From: Nitrospinota bacterium
GTDB taxonomy: Bacteria > Nitrospinota > Nitrospinia > Nitrospinales > VA-1
Length of the DNA stretch: 64,000 nt
Direction: 5' to 3'
Assembly: GCA_027619975.1 (NCBI GenBank)
Contig: JAQCGX010000013.1
Coordinates: 1-64,000, forward strand
The position numbers and the translations under genes are program-made. This document shows, in pieces, positions 17,127-26,134 of the stretch (position 1 is its first letter; the number at the start of each line of letters is the position of its first letter). A model generated the notes under the pieces. The model saw only the letters and a program-made list of their open reading frames with translations. It searched no databases and was not told where the DNA came from.

Positions 17127-18326
17127 GTGCCAACATTTACGTATAAAGCCAGGGTGAAGGGGCAGATCAAATCAGGCGAGGTGGATGCGGAAGACGAAAA
17201 GTCCGCAGTCGCCAAGTTGAAAGTCCAGAAAATCCGCATCAACTCCATCAAGAAAAAGGGCGGTTCGAGTGATTTTTTCGGTCCTAAAAAACAAAAAATC
17301 ACCGGTCGGGATATCGTTGTGTTTACCCGCCAGTTTTCCACCATGGTGGATGCCGGGCTTCCCCTCGTCCAGTGCCTGGATATTTTAGGCAGACAGTCCG
17401 AAAATAAAACCTTAGGAGGGATCACCCTGCAGGTCAAGTCCAATATTGAAAAGGGAAGCGATCTCTCCGATTCGATGCGCAAGCACCCCACAGCATTTGA
17501 CGGCCTGTATTGCAACCTCGTGGAAGCCGGAGAGGCGGGCGGTATTCTTGATATCATCCTGAAGCGCCTGGCCGATTATATTGAAAAATCCGAATCCCTC
17601 AAGCAGAAGGTAAAATCCGCCATGGTGTACCCTGGCGTCATCGTCACTGTTGCCGTGGGTGTGGTGGCTTTTCTGATGATTTTTGTCATTCCCGCTTTTG
17701 CCACTTTGTTTGAGAGCGGAGGGGCGGAATTACCCGGTCCCACCAAGATTGTCATGATGGTGAGTGATTTTTTCCGCACCAAATGGTATTACCTGTTTGG
17801 CGGCGTTGCGGCTTTTATTTTTATTGTCCGCAAGATGTACTCTACCGAGCGGGGTCGTTATGAAATCGACAAACTGGCACTGAAAGTTCCCGTGGTCGGA
17901 GAGCTGATCCGTAAGGTTTCCGTTGCCAAGTTCACCCGTACCCTGGGCACGCTGATCTCCAGCGGTGTCCCATTGATCGAAGGGCTGGAAATTTGTGCCC
18001 GTACTTCCGGCAACAAGATCGTTGAGAGGGCGGTATTCAGGACCATCGAGGCCATCAAAGGAGGGGAAAACATTGCCGGCCCCTTATCCAGGGAAAGTAT
18101 TTTTCCGCCGATGGTGATTCAGATGATCGACGTTGGCGAGAACTCCGGATCGCTGGACACCATGTGTCACAAAGTCGCTGATTTTTATGACGAGGAAGTC
18201 GATAACGCGGTTGCTGCCCTGACCTCTCTATTGGAACCGATGCTGATGGTTTTTCTTGGCCTCGTTGTAGGTTTCATTGTCGTGGCGATGTATCTGCCAA
18301 TATTCAAGATGGGCGACGCGATCTAG
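17127..18326 (+). CDS. pilC: Type IV pilus inner-membrane platform protein PilC
   Basis: This 399-residue protein has the two tandem T2SSF domains of PilC/GspF, each with its conserved block (FTRQFSTMVDAGLPLVQCL near residue 70 and FTRTLGTLISSGVPLIEGLEI near 270), and membrane helices near 170-195, 220-235 and 370-395. It forms the inner-membrane platform on which PilT/PilB ATPases act. The start is a GTG (MPTFTYKARVKGQIKSGEVDA matches the family start). The stop codon TAG at 18324-18326 lies within the left terminal repeat of a MITE, so the element inserted exactly at the end of the gene. Confidence 0.92.
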   Translation: MPTFTYKARVKGQIKSGEVDAEDEKSAVAKLKVQKIRINSIKKKGGSSDFFGPKKQKITGRDIVVFTRQFSTMVDAGLPLVQCLDILGRQSENKTLGGITLQVKSNIEKGSDLSDSMRKHPTAFDGLYCNLVEAGEAGGILDIILKRLADYIEKSESLKQKVKSAMVYPGVIVTVAVGVVAFLMIFVIPAFATLFESGGAELPGPTKIVMMVSDFFRTKWYYLFGGVAAFIFIVRKMYSTERGRYEIDKLALKVPVVGELIRKVSVAKFTRTLGTLISSGVPLIEGLEICARTSGNKIVERAVFRTIEAIKGGENIAGPLSRESIFPPMVIQMIDVGENSGSLDTMCHKVADFYDEEVDNAVAALTSLLEPMLMVFLGLVVGFIVVAMYLPIFKMGDAI

Positions 18327-18561
18327 CAGGCTGCTGAAAAAGAGAAAAATCCGTCAGCGAGTTAAGTTTTACAGGTTTTTGCTTTTAAGTAGCACAGCCT
18401 TTCCAGGCTGTGCGCACAGGCTGGAAAGGCGGAATTAAATTCCGCACTTCCGCATTGACTTTAAGGATAGGTCGCCTGTGTTACTTGGTTTTCTTAAATT
18501 AACAGTAAACTTGAAATTAACATTTTAAGGTCCCAAAAATAGTTTTTCAGCAACCTGCTAG
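18323..18561. mobile_element. MITE-like element, family B (239 bp)
   Basis: The ends form a 19-base inverted repeat with one mismatch, CTAGCAGGCTGCTGAAAAA at the left and its complement at 18543-18561, including CTAG at both outer edges. The element encodes no protein. Its centre contains a module (a GGCGGAATTAAATTCCGC palindrome followed by GGTCGCCTGT) that is nearly identical to the centre of the family A element at 50974, although the terminal repeats differ. Confidence 0.82.
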
Positions 18562-18634
18562 TCCTCAAAACCATTCAATTCGAGGACCGGTGAGGGCTGT
18601 TTTAAATCTCACCGGTTTCTTACCCGAACCCGCG

Positions 18635-20371
18635 ATGCCTCACGCCTTGGAAAACTCCGACCCTGAACTTCAGCAGCGGCTCAAAACCGTTATGGTCCTG
18701 CGCGTCGCGTTCCTGACGGGCTTTGTTATCCTGCTTCTTCTTATGGGGTCGCGCAACCAGTTTTCGGCTCCGCTTGCGCCGCTGACCGTTGTTATTTGCG
18801 GCGGTTACCTGCTGTCCATTGTTTACGCCCTGTTTTTTAAAATCTGGAAACTTTCCTCCACCGCGTCCATTCAGATTATTGGCGACCTTTTTCTGGTGGG
18901 CGGGATTATCTACACGACGGGGGGAACCGAAAGTCCGCTATCTTTTCTTTTCCTGTTTGTGATCATTGTCGCCAGTTTCGTTTTATCCCGCACCGCATGT
19001 TATTTTGCCGCTTCAGGAGCAAGCATTCTCTATGGCTTGTTGATGGATCTGGAATACTATCAATTTATCCAGCCCCATTATCTGTTTCACGAGCCTGAAA
19101 GGGTGGTTGAAGGCGGTTATGTTTTTTACCTGGTATTCCTGAATATCGGTTCTTATTATTGTGTCGCGTATCTGAGCGGTTTCCTGAGTTCCCGCCTGCG
19201 ACTGGCCAGGGAAGAGCTTGCCGTGGCCAGCAATGACCTTGAGGAGCTGCAGGCCTTTCATACCAATGTGGTTCGCGATATGGGGACCGGGCTGATCACA
19301 ACGGATGATGAAGGCAACATCACCTCCATGAATCGAGCCGCTGAAGTCATTACCGGATATCAGCTTGAGGAAAGCCGGGGCCTGCCTTCAGACACTTTGC
19401 TCTCTGAAACCATATTGCAGGATTTTTTGAAGTTGGCGTATGGGGTTTCTCACCCGGTGCAAACCGAAGGGGAATGCAAACGCAAAGATGGAAAAACGAT
19501 TTTCATCCGCATGAAGGTGAGCCGGTTTTCAAGTCCTGAAACCCCTCGCCAGGGTTTTATCTGTGTATTTGAAGATCTTACGGAGTACCAGGAAATGCAG
19601 GAAAATTTTTCACAGGCGGAACAGCTTGCCGCCGTGGGCCGGATTTCCGCCGGACTGGCGCATGAAATCAGAAACCCTCTGGCATCCCTGAGTGGGTCGA
19701 TCCAGGTGCTCAGCAAGGGCCTGGAGTTGAAAAACTCGCATAAGCGGTTGATGGAGATTGTGATCCGGGAAGCCGACCGGCTCAATGGCATCCTCACTGA
19801 TTTTCTGAACTATTCCCAACCCCGTAAAAATCGCAAAACTCTGGTGGATCTGACCCAGCTCATTCAGGATGTGACCCTGCTGATAAAAAATTCCGCTGAT
19901 TTTTCCTCCGCTCACCGCATCGATTTTGCCGCATCCGCAGACCACCTGGTAATCAATGCCGATGAAGAAGAGCTAAAACAAGTGGTATGGAATCTGTGCA
20001 TCAATGGATTGCAATCCATGGACAACGGCGGAAGCCTTAAAATAAAACTGGATAAAGTCACCTCGTTTCATACCCGGACGTTCCAGTCGGATAAAAGGGG
20101 TTATGTGTTTACCCTGGAAGATGAAGGCTGTGGCATTCCCGCCGATCAATTAAAAAAAATATTTGAACCGTTTCATACGACCAAGGACAATGGCGTAGGA
20201 CTGGGGCTGGCCACGGTCTATAGAATTGTTCAGCAAACGGGAGGAACGATCGATGTTGCCAGCCAAGCAGGAAAGGGAACGACGTTTTCCGTATTTCTTC
20301 CAAGAGGCGCTGCAGGTTCAAGACAGGATCCGGTGGATGCCGAGTTGGAAGCGCCTCTCTACACAAAATAA
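18635..20371 (+). CDS. PilS-like membrane sensor histidine kinase
   Basis: This protein (578 residues from the chosen ATG) has about six N-terminal membrane helices (to about residue 175). A coiled segment and a PAS domain follow (TNVVRDMGTGLITTDDEGNITSMNRAAEVITGYQ). Next come a HisKA domain with the phospho-acceptor in LAHEIRNPLASLSGS and a HATPase domain with N, G1 (DEGCGIP), F and G2 (GVGLGLATVYRIV) boxes. Architecture and position after pilC fit PilS, which controls pilin transcription. However, no pilR-type regulator follows, so the cognate regulator must lie elsewhere. A GTG at 18590 is a possible earlier start, but the ATG at 18635 gives the usual N-terminus. Confidence 0.82.
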   Translation: MPHALENSDPELQQRLKTVMVLRVAFLTGFVILLLLMGSRNQFSAPLAPLTVVICGGYLLSIVYALFFKIWKLSSTASIQIIGDLFLVGGIIYTTGGTESPLSFLFLFVIIVASFVLSRTACYFAASGASILYGLLMDLEYYQFIQPHYLFHEPERVVEGGYVFYLVFLNIGSYYCVAYLSGFLSSRLRLAREELAVASNDLEELQAFHTNVVRDMGTGLITTDDEGNITSMNRAAEVITGYQLEESRGLPSDTLLSETILQDFLKLAYGVSHPVQTEGECKRKDGKTIFIRMKVSRFSSPETPRQGFICVFEDLTEYQEMQENFSQAEQLAAVGRISAGLAHEIRNPLASLSGSIQVLSKGLELKNSHKRLMEIVIREADRLNGILTDFLNYSQPRKNRKTLVDLTQLIQDVTLLIKNSADFSSAHRIDFAASADHLVINADEEELKQVVWNLCINGLQSMDNGGSLKIKLDKVTSFHTRTFQSDKRGYVFTLEDEGCGIPADQLKKIFEPFHTTKDNGVGLGLATVYRIVQQTGGTIDVASQAGKGTTFSVFLPRGAAGSRQDPVDAELEAPLYTK

Positions 20372-20395
20372 TCCGTTACTCTATTTTATTTCTTT

Positions 20396-21247
20396 ATGAT
20401 CAAGCATTTCTTAGCACTTCCTGTTTTATTATTCTTTCTGGCAGCCTGCTTCTCGCATGTAAAGCCCTCTTCCTTTGCCGACATGGCCCAGGTTCCAGCA
20501 GGACCTTTCATGATGGGATTCGTCATCGACAACGACCAGAGTCTGGGCGATACCGATGAGGAGCCCGTGCATGAAGTTGTACTCGACGCATTCTGGATCG
20601 ACAAATATGAAGTGACCAGTTCCCAGTACTCGGAGTTTTTGAACGCCCATCCTGAAGACAGCTCGCGCTACATTGAGTTGGGGGAGGCCGTTACCATCGA
20701 AATGAAAAATGACCGCTACCAGCGGCGCCTCGGACTGGAACACCGCCCGGCCAATCGGGTTTCCTGGTTTGGCGCGGATGCCTTTTGCCGATGGAAGGGC
20801 AAACGTCTGCCCACCGAGGCGGAATGGGAAAAGGCCGCGCGCGGCACCGATGAGAGAATGTTTCCCTGGGGCAACCAATGGCCGACCAACGATCGTGTGA
20901 CCTTCCGGCGTAAATTCGACAAGCTGGGGTTCGATGTTATGGAGCCTGTGGATGGATTGCCTCAGGGCCGGTCTCCTTATGGCGTGCATCAAATGGCGGG
21001 CAATGTCTGGGAATGGGTGGCCGACTGGTACGCCGGTGATTATTACGAACAGTCTCCCGTGAATAATCCTCAAGGGCCGGAAACCGGCATCAGTAAGGTG
21101 ATTCGCGGCGGCAACTGGTATTACAAAGCATATTATATGCGCACGACCTACCGGTTCAACGAACGGCCCGAAGTCTTCAAGGTGTGGCAGGGTTTTCGCT
21201 GCGCCGCGTCCCCCGTCCCTCAGGGCGATGCCCCACAAGCCAAATAA
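20396..21247 (+). CDS. Formylglycine-generating-enzyme-like (SUMF1 domain) lipoprotein
   Basis: This 283-residue protein has a lipoprotein signal (LAACF lipobox, Cys 18) followed by one SUMF1/FGE-sulfatase-like domain. Landmarks are FMMG, WIDKYEVTSSQY, RPANRVSWFGADAFCRWKGKRLPTEAEWEKAARG, NVWEWVADWY and VIRGGNWYYKAYYMRTTYRF. Most bacterial SUMF1-domain lipoproteins are not true FGEs; they bind sugars or other ligands or act in pilus or effector contexts. The Cys pair of active FGE is not evident. It lies just after the kinase and before the flagellar cluster; its role is unknown. Confidence 0.75.
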   Translation: MIKHFLALPVLLFFLAACFSHVKPSSFADMAQVPAGPFMMGFVIDNDQSLGDTDEEPVHEVVLDAFWIDKYEVTSSQYSEFLNAHPEDSSRYIELGEAVTIEMKNDRYQRRLGLEHRPANRVSWFGADAFCRWKGKRLPTEAEWEKAARGTDERMFPWGNQWPTNDRVTFRRKFDKLGFDVMEPVDGLPQGRSPYGVHQMAGNVWEWVADWYAGDYYEQSPVNNPQGPETGISKVIRGGNWYYKAYYMRTTYRFNERPEVFKVWQGFRCAASPVPQGDAPQAK

Positions 21248-21386
21248 GGCATATCGGATCAAACACTTAAATCCGGATATTTTTTCCTCTACAGGGAAGT
21301 TATTGCCTTATTTGATCTTATTCGATCTAATTTAAAACAATCCGTAATCAGCCATTTTAAAACACCTTTCCAGGTTCAAACCTGAT

Positions 21387-21403
21387 TTGGCACACCTTTT
21401 GCT
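21387..21403 (+). promoter_or_regulatory. Sigma-54 promoter of the flagellar hook operon
   Basis: TTGGCACACCTTTTGCT has GG at 21389-21390 and GC at 21401-21402 separated by exactly ten bases, matching the -24/-12 consensus. It lies 50 bases upstream of the fliK start. Sigma-54 control of hook genes is well known in other flagellated bacteria. Confidence 0.82.
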
Positions 21404-21452
21404 TTTATTCGATGTGGAAATGATTGTTTCTTTTTACATTGGATAAAAACCT

Positions 21453-23021
21453 GTGATCAACCAGACAAATACACTTTCGACTTTACCCACTCCGACCATC
21501 GGCGGTGCGTCTCTCGGCGGAGACATTTTAAGCCTCGGTGACAGCACGTTTCAGAATTTTATGAAGGATGCCGTCCGGGAATCAGCCTATGCCAGGAAAG
21601 ATGCTTCGACCGCCAGAACGGAAAGAGCGGATTCGCCGCAAACGCCCGAGCAAAAAAAGATCGAACCAAATGAAAACAGCCCGGCAAAAGAAATCAACCC
21701 TGCCGGAGGGGAAGAGTTGGCCAGTCAAAAATCAAAAGAAATACCCGACGCCAACTATCAGGAATCCGCCACGGCTCAGGACAATGAACCCACAGGGCAA
21801 AATGTTGCTGCCCCGGAAAACCAAACCCCCATTGTTGAGCAATTAAAAGAATTGAATATCAGTCCTGAAAACATCGACGCGCTTCTGGAGCTTTTGAATC
21901 TAGAGGGAGACGCCGATGTCAATTCGTTGCTGCAGTCACTGGTTCAACAATTGAACCTGAACCCGGAAAAATTTGATCTGGGAGCTACTGCCGATCCCTC
22001 AGCCCAGCGCCAACAGCTTCTTTCCCTGCTGAAGGGCCGGGAAGGTCAGGCGGTCGATCTTTTAGCCAAAGCGGGGTTGACGGAACAGGAATCCAAAAAT
22101 CTTTTAAGCAAATTGCAATCCGGGCAGGCCAATCAGGCGACCCTTAAAGCCAGTGAAGATACGGCGAATGACATCCTGGTGAAATTGAATGGAGAAAGCT
22201 CTGCCGACGGGAAGACAAATTTCCTGTCCCAGTTTTCTGATAGCAGTAAACAGGAAGACAAACCGCAACGGCAGGCTTCGATCGAGAAGGTATTGAATCA
22301 AGCGGAACAGAAACCGGCCTCAGACCTTAATTTAAAGCCGCTGGAAAAAGCCCTGGCAACGCCTCCGAAACTGGAAGAGTCCATTCAGCCCAACCCCAGT
22401 CTAGGCACTCCCGTCCCTTCCCAGAATCTCGCCAACGCCAACCCTCCTCCTAAAGGGAACGACGGGTTGAAGGCGCCTTCTGAGGTCAAGGTGCAAAGCG
22501 TGGTTGGAGCGTCCGACTCCGCCGCCAAACCGGCGGAAGGGGCGAAAGCCGTCACCGCTGAAACCTTGAGCACCAGGGGAACGACGGAAGCAAAAGTTCT
22601 CAACCAGATCATGAACAAATTTTCTTTGCGCACCAGTGGATCGCAAAATGAAATTAAAATCAGGCTCGATCCTCCGTCCCTCGGAACCGTGCGGATGAAT
22701 ATTTCTACATCGGGAGATTCCGTGCGTACGGTGGTCATTGCGGAAAACCATGCGGTCAAACAGATCATAGAAAATAATTTGGCTCAGCTTCGCGACTCCA
22801 TGATCGGTCAGGGGTTGAAAGTAGACAGCTTCACCGTGCTCGTGGGTGGCGACGAAGGCCGGGCAGGGCAACAAAATACGCCGAATGAGGGCTTCTCACA
22901 TTATGCGGGCTCCCCGGATGCCGGAAAAAATTCCGGCCCTGAAACGCTAGCAGGCATTGCGGAGGTGGGAACGACGCGAACTTTCTTTGGGGATTCCCAG
23001 TCGATCAGCGTCATCGCTTAA
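21453..23021 (+). CDS. fliK: Flagellar hook-length control protein FliK
   Basis: This 522-residue protein has the long, low-complexity, Gln/Lys/Pro-rich N-terminal two-thirds typical of the molecular ruler that measures hook length. Its C-terminal substrate-switch domain is conserved (residues about 385-475: IKIRLDPPSLGTVRMNIS, VVIAENHAVKQIIENNLAQLRDSMIGQGLKVDSFTVLVGG). It acts in the cytoplasm and export channel to switch FlhB from hook to filament export. The GTG at 21453 is the start that best fits the upstream sigma-54 promoter. It is the first gene of fliK-flgD-flgE. Confidence 0.9.
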   Translation: MINQTNTLSTLPTPTIGGASLGGDILSLGDSTFQNFMKDAVRESAYARKDASTARTERADSPQTPEQKKIEPNENSPAKEINPAGGEELASQKSKEIPDANYQESATAQDNEPTGQNVAAPENQTPIVEQLKELNISPENIDALLELLNLEGDADVNSLLQSLVQQLNLNPEKFDLGATADPSAQRQQLLSLLKGREGQAVDLLAKAGLTEQESKNLLSKLQSGQANQATLKASEDTANDILVKLNGESSADGKTNFLSQFSDSSKQEDKPQRQASIEKVLNQAEQKPASDLNLKPLEKALATPPKLEESIQPNPSLGTPVPSQNLANANPPPKGNDGLKAPSEVKVQSVVGASDSAAKPAEGAKAVTAETLSTRGTTEAKVLNQIMNKFSLRTSGSQNEIKIRLDPPSLGTVRMNISTSGDSVRTVVIAENHAVKQIIENNLAQLRDSMIGQGLKVDSFTVLVGGDEGRAGQQNTPNEGFSHYAGSPDAGKNSGPETLAGIAEVGTTRTFFGDSQSISVIA

Positions 23022-23079
23022 AGAACGCAACACAACGAACAAAATTTAATTTAAATCAGAATTTCTGGAGATTTAAAAA

Positions 23080-23742
23080 ATGATGATAGGTCTGACACCC
23101 GTAGCCACAGCACCCACAGAGACAGCCGCCAATATTGCCGGTAAGCAATCGTTGGGCAAAGAGGATTTTCTCCAGCTCCTGGTGGCGCAGCTTCAGGCTC
23201 AGGACCCACTGGACCCGCAGAGCGCGGAAGATTTCAGCGCTCAGCTGGCGCAGTTCAGCGCCCTTGAGCAAATGACCAACGTCAACACCAACCTGGAACA
23301 GATTCAGAAATTCGAACAGGCGGTCAATAATTCGTCCCTGGTCAACCTGATCGGCAAAAATATCGATTCAGCGGGTAAACAGATTGATTTTAATTCCGGG
23401 GAAGTGAAGACGCTTAGTTTTTCTTTGGATGAAGATGCGGCGCAGGTGGAAGTGGATGTCTTGGACAGCGCCGGAAAAAATGTGACGACCTTGCGGCTCA
23501 ATGATCTGATCGCCGGGGCCAATCAGACGGTTTGGAATGGAACGGATGCAGAAGGCAAAGCGGTTCAACCCGGAGCCTATACCTTCGAGGTAAAAGCCAA
23601 AAATAGTAAGGGAGATGAAATCGCGTCTCAAACCTTCATATCCGGAAAAATCACCGATGTGGTTTTTGAAGAAAAAGGAAGCTTTGCCATAGTGAATGGT
23701 CAAAAAATACCTGTGACCGAAATCTCACGTGTCGGCATTTAA
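23080..23742 (+). CDS. flgD: Flagellar hook-capping scaffold FlgD
   Basis: This 220-residue protein has the conserved N-terminal export and capping block (GKEDFLQLLVAQLQAQDPLDPQSAEDFSAQLAQFSALEQM) and the C-terminal FlgD Ig/Tudor-like region (SAGKNVTTLRLNDLIAGANQTVWNGTDAEGKAVQPGAYTFEVKA). It caps the growing hook so that FlgE subunits fold. A Shine-Dalgarno GGAG lies 12 bases before the ATG. It is intact and of normal length, between fliK and flgE. Confidence 0.93.
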   Translation: MMIGLTPVATAPTETAANIAGKQSLGKEDFLQLLVAQLQAQDPLDPQSAEDFSAQLAQFSALEQMTNVNTNLEQIQKFEQAVNNSSLVNLIGKNIDSAGKQIDFNSGEVKTLSFSLDEDAAQVEVDVLDSAGKNVTTLRLNDLIAGANQTVWNGTDAEGKAVQPGAYTFEVKAKNSKGDEIASQTFISGKITDVVFEEKGSFAIVNGQKIPVTEISRVGI

Positions 23743-23766
23743 AATAATAGAAAAGGAGTTCGGCTC

Positions 23767-24981
23767 ATGGCGTTAATCAGTGCATTATTCACAGGCGTAT
23801 CAGGACTTTCCAGTAATTCCCAGGCCTTGAATGTAATAGGCGACAACATCGCCAATGTGAATACGGTTGGTTTCAAGGGAAGCAAGGCGGTCTTCAGCGC
23901 ACTTTTAGCCAACGGGGATACTACCAGCCAGATAGGCCGTGGATCGCAGTTGCAAGGCGTTCTGCAATCATTTTCCCAGGGAGCTTTCGAGGCCTCCACG
24001 AATGCCCTGGACCTGGCCGTGGATGGGTCGGGATTTTTTATGGTCAATAATGGCAACGGAAATTTTTATACCCGCAACGGGCAATTTCGTATGAACGACC
24101 AGGGAGTGGTGCAGGCCCCAACGGGAGAAGTTTTGCAGGGTTTTAAAATAACAAACGGGACCACTTCCTCCAGTTTGAGCAATATCGACCTGGCAGGAGT
24201 GCAGTCTGCGCCGACAGCGAGCACCCAATTCACGATGGGCGCCAATCTCAACGCCGCGTCCTCAGGCGGGACTACTTTCACCTCTCCGATCACCCTGTAC
24301 AACTCGGTGGGGTCGCAGGTTATCCTGAGCATGACCTTTACCAAGGCCACGACAGGAAATTCCTGGTCCTATGTGGCCAGCCCTTCACAGGGAAGCGTCA
24401 CTTCCGGGGCATCGGGGACCGTCACTTTTAACACCTCGGGACAAATCTCCTTGATCAACGGGGGAGCCATTGCCGATCAAACCCTTGTCATCGATTATTC
24501 CAGCGCCAATCCTCCAGCGACCGCTCAAACCCTGACCTGGGACCTGGTTGATTCCACAGGCGCCTCAAACGGTAAGTTGACCGGGTTTGCGGCGGAATCG
24601 AACAATAACTCACTGGTTCAGGACGGCTTTCCGACAGGCACGCTGATCGGCCTGTCCGTCAATTCCAAAGGCGTTATCTCCGGGCTGTTCAACAACGGTC
24701 AGTCCGATAATTTATTCCAGGTCGCCCTGGCAGATTTTCTGGCTCCCACCGGGTTGAGCCGCGTCGGGCAAAACTTGTTTGCCGAATCGGGCCAATCCGG
24801 CCAGCCGATAATCGGCGCGGCGGAATCCGGCGGGTTCGGGTCGGTGCTGGGCAGTTCGCTGGAGTTGTCGAACGTCGATCTGGCATCCGAATTTGTCACC
24901 ATGATCCAGACCCAACAGGCGTTTCAAGCCAGCGCCTTTTTATTTGGGAAAATACATTCTTTGTTTAAACCTGTTTTTTGA
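23767..24981 (+). CDS. flgE: Flagellar hook protein FlgE with altered C-terminus
   Basis: This 404-residue protein has the canonical hook N-terminus (MALISALFTGVSGLSSNSQALNVIGDNIANVNTVGFKGSK), FlgE D1/D2 domains and the late block FVTMIQTQQAFQASA. At this point family members continue with a conserved helix of about 15-20 residues (ARTITT...ML..LVNL...), part of the D0 coiled coil. Here it is replaced by an unrelated FLFGKIHSLFKPVF and a stop. D0 is needed for export and polymerisation, so the product may be non-functional. The next gene begins 12 bases later, which suggests a deletion or rearrangement that joined flgE to a Maf-like gene. Confidence 0.82.
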   Translation: MALISALFTGVSGLSSNSQALNVIGDNIANVNTVGFKGSKAVFSALLANGDTTSQIGRGSQLQGVLQSFSQGAFEASTNALDLAVDGSGFFMVNNGNGNFYTRNGQFRMNDQGVVQAPTGEVLQGFKITNGTTSSSLSNIDLAGVQSAPTASTQFTMGANLNAASSGGTTFTSPITLYNSVGSQVILSMTFTKATTGNSWSYVASPSQGSVTSGASGTVTFNTSGQISLINGGAIADQTLVIDYSSANPPATAQTLTWDLVDSTGASNGKLTGFAAESNNNSLVQDGFPTGTLIGLSVNSKGVISGLFNNGQSDNLFQVALADFLAPTGLSRVGQNLFAESGQSGQPIIGAAESGGFGSVLGSSLELSNVDLASEFVTMIQTQQAFQASAFLFGKIHSLFKPVF

Positions 24982-24993
24982 TAAAGTGTCCGC

Positions 24994-25910
24994 ATGAACA
25001 GAGACTCTCAAATACAGGAAGTCAAATCCGCCACCCTTCTGCGTTTCAACGAACTCTGGAAACAGAATTTTCAGGCCAATTTTAGAGCCATCCAGAGCAA
25101 CCCCGGCGTTGCCTCTTTGAAGAACAAGTTGCCGAACCTGCCCGGCATTGTGATCGGCGCAGGCCCCTCGCTGGATAAAAACATCCGCTTTCTCGTCCAG
25201 GCAAAAGATAAAGCTGTCCTCATCGCCAGTGACGCCGCGCTCAAGCCCCTGCTGGCCCACAACATCGTGCCGGCTTTCGTGGTTTGCCTCGACCCGCAGG
25301 AAGACATCACCAAATTTTTTAAAGGCGTGCCGTCACGCGGAATGACCCTGGTGGCGCCGTCGATCATCCATCCGCAAGTGCTCGACGTTTGGGAAGGGAA
25401 TGTTGTCTTTTACAGCAAATTCGCGCCGGACATTGCCACCCTCACCCAGATTCAACAGCAGGCCCCGCATCTTGGCCACCTCACACCGGGGGGGACCGTG
25501 CTGTCCGTGGCTTACGATCTGGCGTTTCAGAGCGGCACCAACCCGATAATGTTTGTGGGCCAGGACCTGTCCTATCCGCAGAAAAACCCCACAGCCGCGA
25601 AGGCGAAAACGCCGACGAACAACTGGCCGCCACCTACGAACGTCAGCAGGAAAATATTGTTCATGAAATAGACATCAACGGACGGACCCTGCCGACGCTT
25701 AAAGCCATGTCCGTGTCCAAGCAGTGGTTCGACTGGGCGTTCACCACCTGGAAGCGCGACGGCCCGATTGCAATCATCAATTGCAGTGAGGCGGGGATAT
25801 TGACGGACAATTGCCAGTTCATGCCGCTCAGCGAGGCCATCTATAAATATTGCCGGAAGAAAATTAACGTCGCCTGGATGTTGAAGAAAGCGCTGAATAA
25901 AAAACGGTGA
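24994..25910 (+). pseudogene. Maf-like (DUF115) motility-associated glycosyltransferase, frameshifted
   Basis: The first frame encodes LPGIVIGAGPSLDKN, a DUF115 signature, and runs to VGQDLSYPQKNP, then leaves the family. The second frame continues HSREGENADEQLAATYERQQENIVHEIDINGRTLPT and ends ALNKKR. Adding one C in the run at about 25587-25590 restores a 305-residue protein. DUF115 proteins near flagellar genes are the motility accessory factors that attach nonulosonic acids to flagellin. The location right after flgE supports this. It could be real decay of the flagellar locus or an assembly error. Confidence 0.65.
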
Positions 25911-25980
25911 CGGGCATTTTTACCGCCAAGAGCGTAGCAGAGGACGCAGAGAAAAAATCAAACACTTTGGCACGCCAAGC

Positions 25981-26050
25981 CGTCATTGCGAGAAGCCAAC
26001 GGCGACGAAGCAATCCAGAAATCTGGATCTACCCCTACGGGGCATGAAGG
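25981..26050. repeat. Dispersed palindromic repeat (GTCATTGCGAG...GAAGCAATCCAG type)
   Basis: It shares GTCATTGCGAG, GCGACGAAGCAATCCAG and ATCTGGAT with copies at 28635 and, more diverged, 57155. This class of intergenic repeat is widespread in many bacteria. No protein is encoded. Confidence 0.7.
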
Positions 26051-26085
26051 CAAGGTGAAATACCACAAAGGACGGGGGGATTTAG

Positions 26086-26123
26086 CTCCTTCTCCCCTAT
26101 GGGGAGAAGGCTGGGATGAGGGG
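26086..26123. repeat. Palindromic repeat (CTTCTCCCC/GGGGAGAAG type)
   Basis: CTCCTTCTCCCCTATGGGGAGAAGG forms a hairpin and is followed by CTGGGATGAGGGG. The complementary form occurs at 45829, in frame inside a TPR-protein gene. It ends just before the hydrolase-TPR gene and may overlap its promoter. Confidence 0.7.
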
Positions 26124-26134
26124 AGATTTATGGT

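Noticed and set aside
16700-17557. A 285-codon minus-strand frame across the cNMP gene and the pilC start
   Set aside because: Both genes on the plus strand are clear and the antisense product has no domain.
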